NCBI GenBank assembly: GCA_035541995.1
Contig: DATKMG010000441.1
Location: 1-11,175, forward strand
Length of the DNA stretch: 11,175 nt
Source of the DNA: DATKMG01 sp035541995
Lineage (GTDB): Bacteria > Acidobacteriota > Terriglobia > Versatilivoradales > Versatilivoraceae
Direction of reading: 5' to 3'
The translations under genes and the position numbers were made by a program. The notes beneath the pieces were generated by a model that ran no database searches, was not told the DNA's origin, and saw nothing but the letters and a program-made list of their open reading frames with translations. Shown here in pieces: positions 1-5,745 of this stretch. Position 1 is the first letter of the stretch, and each line of letters opens with the position of its first letter.

Positions 1-13
1 GTGGCCGCTATGA

Positions 14-478
14 TTAATGTTTCTTAAAGACCAGTTTGCTAATCTCTATGTCAAGCTGACCGGGTTTCCACTCTGGAGGACAACTTGGAAATTTCAATGC
101 AAATTTCATTGTTTGTCCCGGTACTAATGGCGACTGGGGAGAGGCACTGGAATATTCCGATAAGAACACCGGATAGGCTTTTTCCTCGTAAATGACCCGG
201 TTGGACAAATCTTTGAACTTCACATTGAATTCGACAACTTCCAAAGATTCACTGCCGAGATTGCTTATCTCCCCGCGAACTAGAGGATACGAGGCCTTGG
301 TTTTCGGCTCCACGTGGTAGTAAGACTCCACCCGTTTGACTGACAGCAGCTTTACATAGTCTTTAGCTCGCGCATCATCGGCGTCCGTGGACAAAAAGCT
401 ACAACCGCTGGCAAACATGATGGGCAAGAGAGCTACGACGGCTTTGGTGAAGCTCCACCATTTTTGGCTATGGACCAT
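14..478 (-). CDS. Small predicted lipoprotein, FxLYD-like domain
   Basis: Predicted secreted, lipid-anchored protein of 154 residues, function unknown. The start is placed at the ATG at 478-476 because a good ribosome site (GGAGAG, reading the minus strand) lies 9 nt upstream. The reading frame stays open to 589, but the extra 37 residues look unlike a leader. From this start there are Lys6 and Lys12, a hydrophobic stretch at about 13-24 and a lipobox ending ASGC, so Cys26 is the likely lipidated residue. The mature part (about 50-150) has alternating beta-type segments, a V-R-G-E-I-x-N-L-G motif and a late L-V-P-G-Q turn. That pattern resembles FxLYD/DUF2393-type Ig-like domains of small bacterial lipoproteins; the family assignment is inference. 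It is transcribed divergently from the signalling genes, so a flagellar role is possible but not shown. A stop codon TAA is present at 16-14, so the gene is complete. Confidence 0.75.
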   Translation of the reverse strand: MVHSQKWWSFTKAVVALLPIMFASGCSFLSTDADDARAKDYVKLLSVKRVESYYHVEPKTKASYPLVRGEISNLGSESLEVVEFNVKFKDLSNRVIYEEKAYPVFLSEYSSASPQSPLVPGQTMKFALKFPSCPPEWKPGQLDIEISKLVFKKH

Positions 479-624
479 TTTGTGACTCTCTCCAATTCGC
501 TCCCGCTCTATCGATCTGCAAGACTCTCTAATGATCTTGACCCGAAAGTGACATCGAGGCAGGGAAGCGAGGGATGTCACCCCCTTCAACGTTTCGTCAC
601 CTCCGACGACGGAAATTACCGCTA

Positions 625-640
625 TTTAATTTCCATTAAA
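625..640. repeat. Perfect 6-bp inverted repeat, possible operator
   Basis: TTTAAT-TTCC-ATTAAA forms a perfect 6-bp dyad with a 4-nt centre in the divergent intergenic region. Its right arm shares the bases TAAA (637-640) with the -35-like element of the sigma28 promoter candidate, so a protein bound here could block or tune that promoter. It is too short and AT-rich to be a terminator and no protein is known to bind it. The operator role is inference. Confidence 0.3.
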
Positions 641-664
641 GTTTTCGGAATTCTCTCTCGATAC
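637..664 (+). promoter_or_regulatory. Candidate sigma28 (FliA/SigD-type) promoter
   Basis: TAAAGTTT at 637-644 matches the enterobacterial FliA -35 consensus at all eight bases. After 12 nt comes CTCGATAC (657-664), which keeps the CGATA core of the GCCGATAA -10 element (5 of 8 matches). The spacing is one base longer than the E. coli FliA optimum but within the TAAA-N14-16 range known for SigD-type promoters. A transcript would start near 672 and carry a leader of about 60 nt before the response-regulator gene at 735. The -10 element is imperfect, so this remains a candidate. Confidence 0.42.
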
Positions 665-734
665 CAAGGCCGGGATAAGGGATCGAAATTCATACGTTAG
701 TCAGATCCAACTTAGTGCATTCTCAAGGAAACGT

Positions 735-1373
735 GTGAGCAACAATCTAAAAATAGAAAACAAGAGGATTTTATTAGTCGACGATGACGAAGCCCTTCGG
801 GCGTTACTTAAGGAGTACCTGGGTGAAAAGGGGATGAGAGTGACATCCTGCAGAGACGGTGCTGAGGCTTTGATCGTGATAGAGCAAGACAAAGAAGGAT
901 TCGACATCGTCCTTACGGACCTGGTACTCCCCCTAAAGGGCGGGTTGGAAGTCCTTCGCGCCGCCAGAAAGCGGAATGAGGAATCACAAGTTGTCATCAT
1001 GACAGGCTATGCATCGTTGGAGTCAGCAATAGAATCCATGGATGAAGGGGCTTTTGACTATATTACCAAGCCCTTTAAGCTGGTTGAAATCGAAATTGTA
1101 TTGAGTAAAATCTGCGAGCGGAACCGGCTCATTGAGGAGAACCGCCGGTTAGCGGAGCGGGTACAGTCCCTATATTCGCGGCTTGACTTGCTCAAAGATA
1201 ACAGGTCCAAACTCGATCGCTTCATTGCAGAAACCAATGAGAAATTGGAGGACAATTCCAAGAAGATCAACGATTGCCTAAACCTCCTGTCGCGGATATC
1301 CCTTTACTTCGAGCGTTTCGAGCGCCCGAACCAACTCTTACCCCCCCCTCCTAATGGAACAGCGATTAGTTAA
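735..1373 (+). CDS. Response regulator: receiver domain plus coiled coil, no output domain
   Basis: A 212-residue cytoplasmic signalling protein. Residues about 10-125 are a complete receiver domain: acidic pocket Asp16-Asp17-Asp18, phospho-acceptor Asp62 in the T-D-L-V-L-P context, Thr90 in M-T-G-Y, and Lys112 in T-K-P-F. All residues needed for phosphorylation are present. Residues about 120-198 are rich in Glu, Lys, Arg and Leu with heptad character and should form a long coiled coil. The tail has four prolines encoded across a C8 tract. No DNA-binding, enzymatic or AAA+ domain follows, so it probably works by protein contact, for example with the kinase downstream or as a phosphate sink. 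That partner assignment is inference. The start is GTG, with AAGGAA at 725-730 as the ribosome site only 4 nt upstream. The next gene starts about 275 nt later, so co-transcription with the kinase is not certain. Confidence 0.85.
   Translation: MSNNLKIENKRILLVDDDEALRALLKEYLGEKGMRVTSCRDGAEALIVIEQDKEGFDIVLTDLVLPLKGGLEVLRAARKRNEESQVVIMTGYASLESAIESMDEGAFDYITKPFKLVEIEIVLSKICERNRLIEENRRLAERVQSLYSRLDLLKDNRSKLDRFIAETNEKLEDNSKKINDCLNLLSRISLYFERFERPNQLLPPPPNGTAIS
1341..1348 (+). repeat. C8 homopolymer near the 3' end of the response regulator gene
   Basis: Eight consecutive C bases lie within the last dozen codons of the receiver/coiled-coil gene. Loss of one C would shift translation into a frame open until the TGA at 1489-1491, replacing the last few residues by about 46 others. 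Gain of one C would stop translation at once after Pro-Pro-Pro-Ser. Such tracts can slip during replication or be miscounted in sequencing; nothing here shows which applies. Confidence 0.55.
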
Positions 1374-1648
1374 GGATGAGTTCAAATTGTCCATTAGACC
1401 TAAGAAAATCATGCCGATGCTGGTCAGGCTTTTGACAGTGTCTTGGTCCATTCAGAGGCTCCGGAGTGTATTTCGGATCCATTTTTGTTGATGATCAAAG
1501 GGATATCTGGACAAGAACCACCCTTCCTCACGTCCATCCTTTGGAAGTGGATCTGCTCATATTGAGGTTGGAGTGCTGTGAATAACGGGTGGATTTGTCG
1601 TTTATCTGTTTTACAGGACATCCGTCGTCGAACGCAAGGAAGCAAAGT
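1374..1648 (+). other. Unexplained interval between the response regulator and the kinase gene
   Basis: About 275 nt without a convincing gene. All three forward frames are short or lack a start with a ribosome site. One forward frame (1354-1491, 45 codons) begins at an ATG preceded by C/T bases instead of a Shine-Dalgarno. Another frame runs open without an early ATG from 1404 to a TGA near 1560. A TTGACA at 1432-1437 has no -10 partner at 16-18 nt. A weak sigma54-like element lies at 1541-1557 (listed separately). No hairpin followed by a T-run was seen. The stretch may be a leader, a decayed gene or a non-coding regulatory region. Confidence 0.4.
1541..1557 (+). promoter_or_regulatory. Weak candidate sigma54 (-24/-12) promoter before the kinase gene
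   Basis: TTGGAAGTGGATCTGCT keeps the two essential dinucleotides, GG at 1543-1544 and GC at 1555-1556, separated by exactly 10 nt, with T flanks on both elements. The -24 element lacks the usual C-A-C-G after GG. A start near 1567 would leave about 80 nt before the preferred kinase start. In Vibrio and Pseudomonas the homologous kinase/regulator pair is itself sigma54-dependent, which makes the position sensible. The sequence match alone is modest and GG-N10-GC occurs often by chance. Confidence 0.25.
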
Positions 1649-2905
1649 GTGACCCAACCCCTAGAGACCCAAACCGAGGCCCTCCACCCCAACTACGAAA
1701 AGCTTCTGCGGGCGTTTGATCTTTTCACTAGTGCCTCTGCCTCTCTTCAGAATTCATATTTAGAGTTGCAGTCCGAAGCCCGCCGTCTTTCTTCCGAACT
1801 GGAATGCGCCAACACCGAGCTCATCAAGAGTCTCGAAGCGAAAGAGAAAATTCAAAATTATCTCAGCAGTATTCTGGAGAGCCTCAGCAATGGAGTACTC
1901 GTAGTTAATCCTGAAGGAATGTTGACTGTCTGTAATCCGGCGGCAAGTCGCATGTTAGGATTGCCCCAGTCAACTTGGGTCACGACTCAACCGTCAGAAT
2001 CTCTACCGCTACCGGACAAATTGCGCACGTGGATTAGAGAGTCTCTACAAGCCTCGGCGGTAATGACTGAAGACTTGGAACTGGAGGTGGCCAGCGCTGA
2101 AGGGAATTCCAGGTTTTTCATGGTATCCCGATCGCCTGTGATTGACCCCAAAGGAAAATGCTCTGGAACCACCATCATCCTTAAGGACATCACCCGACTC
2201 AAAGAGCTGGAACATCAAACGCAACGGGCACAGCGGCTCCAAGCGATGGGGGAGATGGCGGTGCAACTGGCTCATGAAATTCGTAATCCCCTGGGCAGTA
2301 TTGAATTGTTTGCTTCACTTCTAAAGTCGGAACTGCAACCTGGGACTGACACGAGGGCATGGGCTGATCAGATCAGCACTGGGATCCGGTTCTTAAATAC
2401 GATTGTGTCCAATATGCTCTCCTTTGCCCGGCCATCAAAGTTGCAGATCCGTCATTTCGATCTCGGGGAACTCATTGAGACTACCCTGTCATTTGTGGAG
2501 CCGGTTTTTGCCCAGAGAAGGATCCAGGTCAGATGCGAGAGTCTCCAGGAATTCGTCAGCTTGGACGGGGATCCTGAAATGCTCAGACAAATGCTGATGA
2601 ATCTCTTCATGAATGCCTTGCAGGCTATGCCTGAGGAAGGAAACCTCAACGTTCGCACTCGGCAACAATCTTCCGGATGGGTGGAAATAGCGGTGGAAGA
2701 TTCAGGAATTGGGATCGCTCCGGAAAACATCGACCGGATCTTTGACCCCTTCTTCACAACCAATGAAAAAGGGACCGGGTTGGGATTGTCACTGGTGTAC
2801 CAAATAGTGGAAAAGCACGGAGGCCGTGTGGAAGCTCGAAGCGAGTCCGGAAAGGGAACCTGCTTCACGGTATGCCTGCCGCTTGCAAGGAGTGAACCAT
2901 GTTGA
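1649..2905 (+). CDS. Soluble PAS-domain sensor histidine kinase (FleS/FlrB-like)
   Basis: Cytoplasmic two-component kinase of 418 residues, partner of the sigma54 activator it overlaps. The start is GTG at 1649 because AAGGA at 1636-1640 lies 8 nt upstream; the longer GTG start at 1589 has no comparable site and adds 20 atypical residues. Order of domains: N-terminal coiled coil (about 15-70), PAS domain (about 72-180, beginning S-N-G-V-L-V-V), HisKA with phospho-acceptor His209 in H-E-I-R-N-P (about 196-262), and HATPase (about 305-415). In the HATPase, N-box Asn318/Asn322, the G1 motif D351-S-G-I-G, the F-box F-D-P-F-F and the G2 motif G375-T-G-L-G-L are all present, so it should be active. 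No membrane segment is seen, so the signal is internal. In flagellar clusters such kinases (FleS, FlrB, FlgS) couple early assembly to activation of rod and hook genes. That specific role here rests on context and on the lack of transmembrane sensing. Confidence 0.88.
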   Translation: MTQPLETQTEALHPNYEKLLRAFDLFTSASASLQNSYLELQSEARRLSSELECANTELIKSLEAKEKIQNYLSSILESLSNGVLVVNPEGMLTVCNPAASRMLGLPQSTWVTTQPSESLPLPDKLRTWIRESLQASAVMTEDLELEVASAEGNSRFFMVSRSPVIDPKGKCSGTTIILKDITRLKELEHQTQRAQRLQAMGEMAVQLAHEIRNPLGSIELFASLLKSELQPGTDTRAWADQISTGIRFLNTIVSNMLSFARPSKLQIRHFDLGELIETTLSFVEPVFAQRRIQVRCESLQEFVSLDGDPEMLRQMLMNLFMNALQAMPEEGNLNVRTRQQSSGWVEIAVEDSGIGIAPENIDRIFDPFFTTNEKGTGLGLSLVYQIVEKHGGRVEARSESGKGTCFTVCLPLARSEPC

Positions 2906-4341
2906 GCCAGGATGTATTAATCGTTGATGATGAGCCTCAAATGCTTATTGCCATGAATGAGACCATCCGGCGCGAGGGATACTCAATTGCCACCGCAGGG
3001 AGCGGCGTCGAAGCTCTACAGAGACTGAAGGATTCTCAATTTCGCCTGGTGATCACCGATTTACGGATGCCACAGGTCACAGGACTGGACCTGCTGCGCG
3101 AGGTCAAGAGTGTCTCTCCAAGAACCCAGGTGGTCCTCGTAACTGCATATGGAACGGTCAACAATGCAGTCGAGGCCATGAAACTTGGAGCCTTTGATTA
3201 CCTGCTGAAGCCGTTTTCAGCTATGGATCTTCAAGGCATTGTTCGCCGGGCCATCCAAAAGAACGAGAGTTTCCTGAAGGTTCATAAGGCACACAGCAGT
3301 TTCTCGATCATCACCCAGGATCCCGACATGCTGGCTATGCTGGAATTGGCCGAGCAGGCAGCCAGAGGGAAGGCCACGATATTGATCCAGGCAGAGAGCG
3401 GGACCGGGAAAGAGCTGATCGCCCGATGCATTCATCAATTCAGCCCGCGCAATGAGGCCCCGTTCGTGGCTGTGAATTGCGCAGCACTGCCCGATAATCT
3501 GCTGGAGTCTGAACTCTTCGGCTTTGAAAAGGGCGCATTCACGGGTGCAATTGGACAGAAACCTGGGAAGTTTGAACTCGCTCAGGGAGGAACATTGTTA
3601 TTGGATGAGATCGGAGAAATGGCCCCTTTGCTCCAGGCTAAGCTCCTCCGAGTTCTCCAAGAGCAGGAAGTAGATCGGATTGGAGGAAAACACCCAATCC
3701 CGGTGGATGTTCGTGTGATCGCCACAACCAACAAGGATTTGAAGCGACTAATTGGGGAAGGAATTTTTCGAGAAGACCTCTTCTACCGTCTTAATGTGAT
3801 CCCATTGACCATTCCGCCGCTTCGGAAACGTCGCGGGGACATCCCCTTATTGGCTGATCATTTCTGCGAAAAGTATGGCCAAGAGAGTCGACAGCAAAAG
3901 ATCCAACTTGCTGCCCCGGCCCTGGAGTTGTTATTGAGATACGATTGGCCTGGGAACGTCCGAGAACTCGAGAATGTTCTTCAACGTGCCAGTGCCCTAG
4001 CCAGGAATCCTACGATTTATCCCCAGGATCTGTTCCTACCACAGCCCGATGACCCAAGGACTGACGACAAGCTCGAAGAAATGGGATTGGCAGTGAATGG
4101 GCACGATCCGGACGGGTCCGATAGCGTGAAGTCGGAAGAGTCGATTTCCCAAAAACTCCTATTGAAGGCAGGCTTTTCGGTCAGCGAAATGGAGAAGAGA
4201 CTCATCCAATTGACCCTTGAAGAGACCGGGGGCAATCGAACTCGAGCGGCACAATTGCTTGGTATTTCGCTGCGCACCTTGCGGAACAAGCTGAGGGAGT
4301 ACCGGATGACCGAGCACAATTCAAACCTATCAGCGAACTAG
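2899..4341 (+). CDS. Sigma54-dependent response regulator, NtrC family (FleR/FlrC-like)
   Basis: A 480-residue transcription activator that remodels RNA polymerase-sigma54. Receiver domain (about 5-120): Asp10/Asp11, phospho-acceptor Asp54 in T-D-L-R-M-P, Thr82 and Lys104. AAA+ domain (about 138-365): Walker A with Lys171 in E-S-G-T-G-K-E, the sigma54-contacting GAFTGA loop at 212-217, Walker B Asp236-Glu237 in L-L-L-D-E, and the W-P-G-N-V-R-E-L-E-N arginine-finger region near the end. A linker of roughly 60 residues leads to a C-terminal FIS-type helix-turn-helix (about 431-468; N-R-T-R-A-A-Q-L-L-G-I-S). Every catalytic motif is intact. The ATG overlaps the kinase stop by 7 nt, with AAGGAG 6 nt upstream, so the two are translated together. 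The likely target is the sigma54 promoter at about 4507-4523 before flgB. FleR/FlrC is the best match by context; without a search, another NtrC-type regulator cannot be excluded. Confidence 0.92.
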   Translation: MLSQDVLIVDDEPQMLIAMNETIRREGYSIATAGSGVEALQRLKDSQFRLVITDLRMPQVTGLDLLREVKSVSPRTQVVLVTAYGTVNNAVEAMKLGAFDYLLKPFSAMDLQGIVRRAIQKNESFLKVHKAHSSFSIITQDPDMLAMLELAEQAARGKATILIQAESGTGKELIARCIHQFSPRNEAPFVAVNCAALPDNLLESELFGFEKGAFTGAIGQKPGKFELAQGGTLLLDEIGEMAPLLQAKLLRVLQEQEVDRIGGKHPIPVDVRVIATTNKDLKRLIGEGIFREDLFYRLNVIPLTIPPLRKRRGDIPLLADHFCEKYGQESRQQKIQLAAPALELLLRYDWPGNVRELENVLQRASALARNPTIYPQDLFLPQPDDPRTDDKLEEMGLAVNGHDPDGSDSVKSEESISQKLLLKAGFSVSEMEKRLIQLTLEETGGNRTRAAQLLGISLRTLRNKLREYRMTEHNSNLSAN

Positions 4342-4350
4342 GCTGATTTT

Positions 4351-4386
4351 GCCGGGTACAAAGTTTGGAAGGGTAAACATACCGGC
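4351..4386. repeat. Imperfect dyad upstream of the flgB promoter
   Basis: GCCGGGTA (4351-4358) and TACCGGC (4380-4386) pair as an inverted repeat with one bulged G and a 21-nt centre. It starts 9 nt after the stop codon of the sigma54 activator gene and its centre lies about 165 nt upstream of the predicted flgB transcript start. That is a usual distance for an activator (enhancer) site of a sigma54 promoter. There is no T-run after it, so an intrinsic terminator is unlikely. Its role as a binding site is inference. Confidence 0.3.
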
Positions 4387-4506
4387 CCAATTCAATCTAA
4401 TGCGAATCTCGACTTTTTCGGCAAGCCCTGTGTTTTCTTTTCGGTGCCCCGGTCTCGAAACTCTGGCAACGAGCGGCTGATGGTGGCGAAAGGATCGATC
4501 TCCTTT

Positions 4507-4523
4507 TGGCCAAGGTCTTGCAT
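4507..4523 (+). promoter_or_regulatory. Sigma54 (-24/-12) promoter of the flgB operon
   Basis: TGGCCAAGGTCTTGCAT matches the sigma54 consensus TGGCAC-N5-TTGCA: GG at 4508-4509, GC at 4520-4521, exactly 10 nt between them, and a perfect TTGCAT -12 box. Transcription should begin near 4533, leaving a leader of about 33 nt with the flgB ribosome site AGGAG at 4556-4560. It sits immediately downstream of a complete sigma54 activator gene, which is the expected arrangement. The promoter lies inside the longest possible flgB reading frame, which is one reason to shorten that gene. Confidence 0.8.
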
Positions 4524-4565
4524 GTTCCTCTGGAGAGAATTGATGTTCTTGGAGCAGGAGTTTTC

Positions 4566-4979
4566 ATGACCAGAATATTTTCCGACGATGCCTCCTCGAT
4601 CATGATGGAGCGGGCGATGGATCTTTCAACCCGCCGTCATGCTTTGATTTCGGGCAATTTAGCCAACGTCGACACGCCGGGTTACAAGGCTGTTGACATC
4701 GATTTCGAACGGGAATTGCAATCGGCTATGGGGCAAGGGGACCTCTGCATGGAAGTGACAAACACTCGACACCAATCGACCAACGTTGACAGGGGGGGAA
4801 GTGTCGCTGGGGCTCCGAAGGAAGTGGAAGGCCTTACACTCCGCAATGATCTGAATAATGTAAGTATCGATCGGGAGATGGCTGAGATGGCCACAAATAC
4901 TCTTAAATTCTCGGCAGTCGCACAGCTCATTTCCATCAAGTTTCGCTGGTTGAAGACAGCGATCATGGAAGGGAGGTAG
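4566..4979 (+). CDS. flgB: Flagellar proximal rod protein FlgB
   Basis: Proximal rod subunit, exported by the flagellar type III system and assembled above the MS ring; 137 residues, the usual family length. The start is ATG at 4566, with AGGAG 5 nt upstream. An upstream in-frame TTG at 4506 falls within the sigma54 promoter and before the predicted transcript start, so it cannot be the natural start. Family signatures seen: the N-terminal rod motif around residues 26-40 (I-S-G-N-L-A-N-V-D-T-P-G-Y-K-A), and the C-terminal N-N-V-S-I-D-R-E-M-A-E-M and L-K-F-S-A-V-A-Q-L-I blocks ending in W-L-K-T-A-I. The usual N-D-G-N-N-V appears as N-D-L-N-N-V, a small departure. First gene of the operon; its 3' end carries the ribosome site of flgC. 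Confidence 0.95.
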   Translation: MTRIFSDDASSIMMERAMDLSTRRHALISGNLANVDTPGYKAVDIDFERELQSAMGQGDLCMEVTNTRHQSTNVDRGGSVAGAPKEVEGLTLRNDLNNVSIDREMAEMATNTLKFSAVAQLISIKFRWLKTAIMEGR

Positions 4980-4984
4980 GGGGG

Positions 4985-5425
4985 ATGGGTTTACTCTCCG
5001 CTATAGACATCAGTGCATCAGGTCTCAACGCTCAACGGAAACGATTGGAAGTCATTTCCAGTAACCTTGCGAATGCCAACACGACTCGGACGGTTGAAGG
5101 GGGTCCTTATAGGCGAAAGGACCTGGTATTCGAGGCGACCCCAATCAATGAATCGTTCAATTCGACCCTCAATTCAGCCCTCGGAAATTCTGGGGAAGCG
5201 AGCGTAGAGGTTACAGGAATCTACGAGGACGAGACTCCCTCTATCAAGAAGTACGATCCCTCTCATCCTGACGCGGATGCCGAAGGGTATGTTCTCATGC
5301 CCAATGTGAATCCCATAGAAGAAATGATCAATATGATTTCTGCCACGAGATCATTTGAAGCCAATGTTCAATCCATCAACACAATCAAGCAAATGGTACA
5401 GAAGTCCCTGGAGATCGGCCGATGA
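4985..5425 (+). CDS. flgC: Flagellar proximal rod protein FlgC
   Basis: Proximal rod subunit of 146 residues, normal for the family, exported and polymerised with FlgB, FlgF and FlgG. The N-terminal flagellar rod signature is clear (S-A-S-G-L-N-A-Q and I-S-S-N-L-A-N-A-N-T-T, residues about 11-35), followed by G-P-Y-R-R-K, the conserved D-P-S-H-P-D-A-D segment in the middle, and the C-terminal N-P-I-E-E-M-I-N-M-I and R-S-F-E-A-N-V heptad region that packs into the rod. The gene begins 5 nt after flgB; its Shine-Dalgarno (GGGAGGT, about 4971-4977) lies over the last codons of flgB, followed by a G-rich run. The stop overlaps the fliE start (ATGA), which points to translational coupling. Confidence 0.96.
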   Translation: MGLLSAIDISASGLNAQRKRLEVISSNLANANTTRTVEGGPYRRKDLVFEATPINESFNSTLNSALGNSGEASVEVTGIYEDETPSIKKYDPSHPDADAEGYVLMPNVNPIEEMINMISATRSFEANVQSINTIKQMVQKSLEIGR

Positions 5426-5736
5426 GTAACAATACCGTTAACCCATTGGGATTCACCCCTCCGATAATCATTAACAAACCGGCTGAGGTCAAGCCTTTGC
5501 CAGCCGAACCCAAGGGTCCGAGTTTCGGCGAGGTGTTGGAGAATGCGATTAAAGAGGTAAGTGACATTCAGAAAGAGGCGGGTGAGGAAGCCCGGAAGCT
5601 CATGACCGGTGAAGTCAAGGATGTCCACACCGTCATGATTGCGGCCCAAAAAGCGGAAATCTCATTTCAGATGATGATGCAGGTTCGCAACAAATTGGTC
5701 AACGCCTACCAGGAAATCATGAGGATGCCGGTTTGA
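5422..5736 (+). CDS. fliE: Flagellar hook-basal body protein FliE
   Basis: Small basal-body protein (104 residues) that joins the MS ring to the proximal rod and is needed for export of later substrates. The N-terminal third is variable and proline-rich. The conserved part runs from about residue 33 (S-F-G-E-V-L-E-N-A-I) through D-V-H-T-V-M-I-A-A-Q-K-A-E-I-S-F to the end (R-N-K-L-V-N-A-Y-Q-E-I-M-R-M), which is the typical FliE C-terminus. The ATG overlaps the flgC stop by 4 nt, with GGAG about 10 nt upstream. The fliF ribosome site (GAGGA) starts at the fliE stop. Complete and ordinary. Confidence 0.95.
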   Translation: MSNNTVNPLGFTPPIIINKPAEVKPLPAEPKGPSFGEVLENAIKEVSDIQKEAGEEARKLMTGEVKDVHTVMIAAQKAEISFQMMMQVRNKLVNAYQEIMRMPV

Positions 5737-5745
5737 GGACCTTAG

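Noticed and set aside
479..589. N-terminal extension of the lipoprotein gene to an ATG at 589
   Set aside because: The 37 extra residues are charged and would bury the signal peptide; the ATG at 478 has its own good ribosome site.
464..700. Forward 78-codon open frame across the lipoprotein start region
   Set aside because: It overlaps the start and leader of the lipoprotein on the other strand, has no family-like features, and covers the divergent promoter region.
1432..1460. TTGACA as a possible sigma70 -35 element
   Set aside because: No TATAAT-like hexamer is found 16 to 18 nt downstream.
1424..1657. Minus-strand 77-codon open frame in the gap before the kinase
   Set aside because: Composition is not protein-like, no ribosome site was seen, and it overlaps the kinase start. 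It does not explain the gap.
2452..2868. Minus-strand 138-codon open frame antisense to the kinase HATPase domain
   Set aside because: The forward strand encodes conserved N, G1, F and G2 boxes over the same bases; the antisense product has no recognisable pattern.
4351..4386. Intrinsic terminator after the sigma54 activator gene
   Set aside because: The dyad has a bulge, a 21-nt loop and no T-run on either side in the right orientation.
4493..4500. GATCGATC palindrome just before the -24 box
   Set aside because: An 8-bp palindrome of two GATC units can occur by chance; no second copy or partner site was seen that would support a regulatory role.
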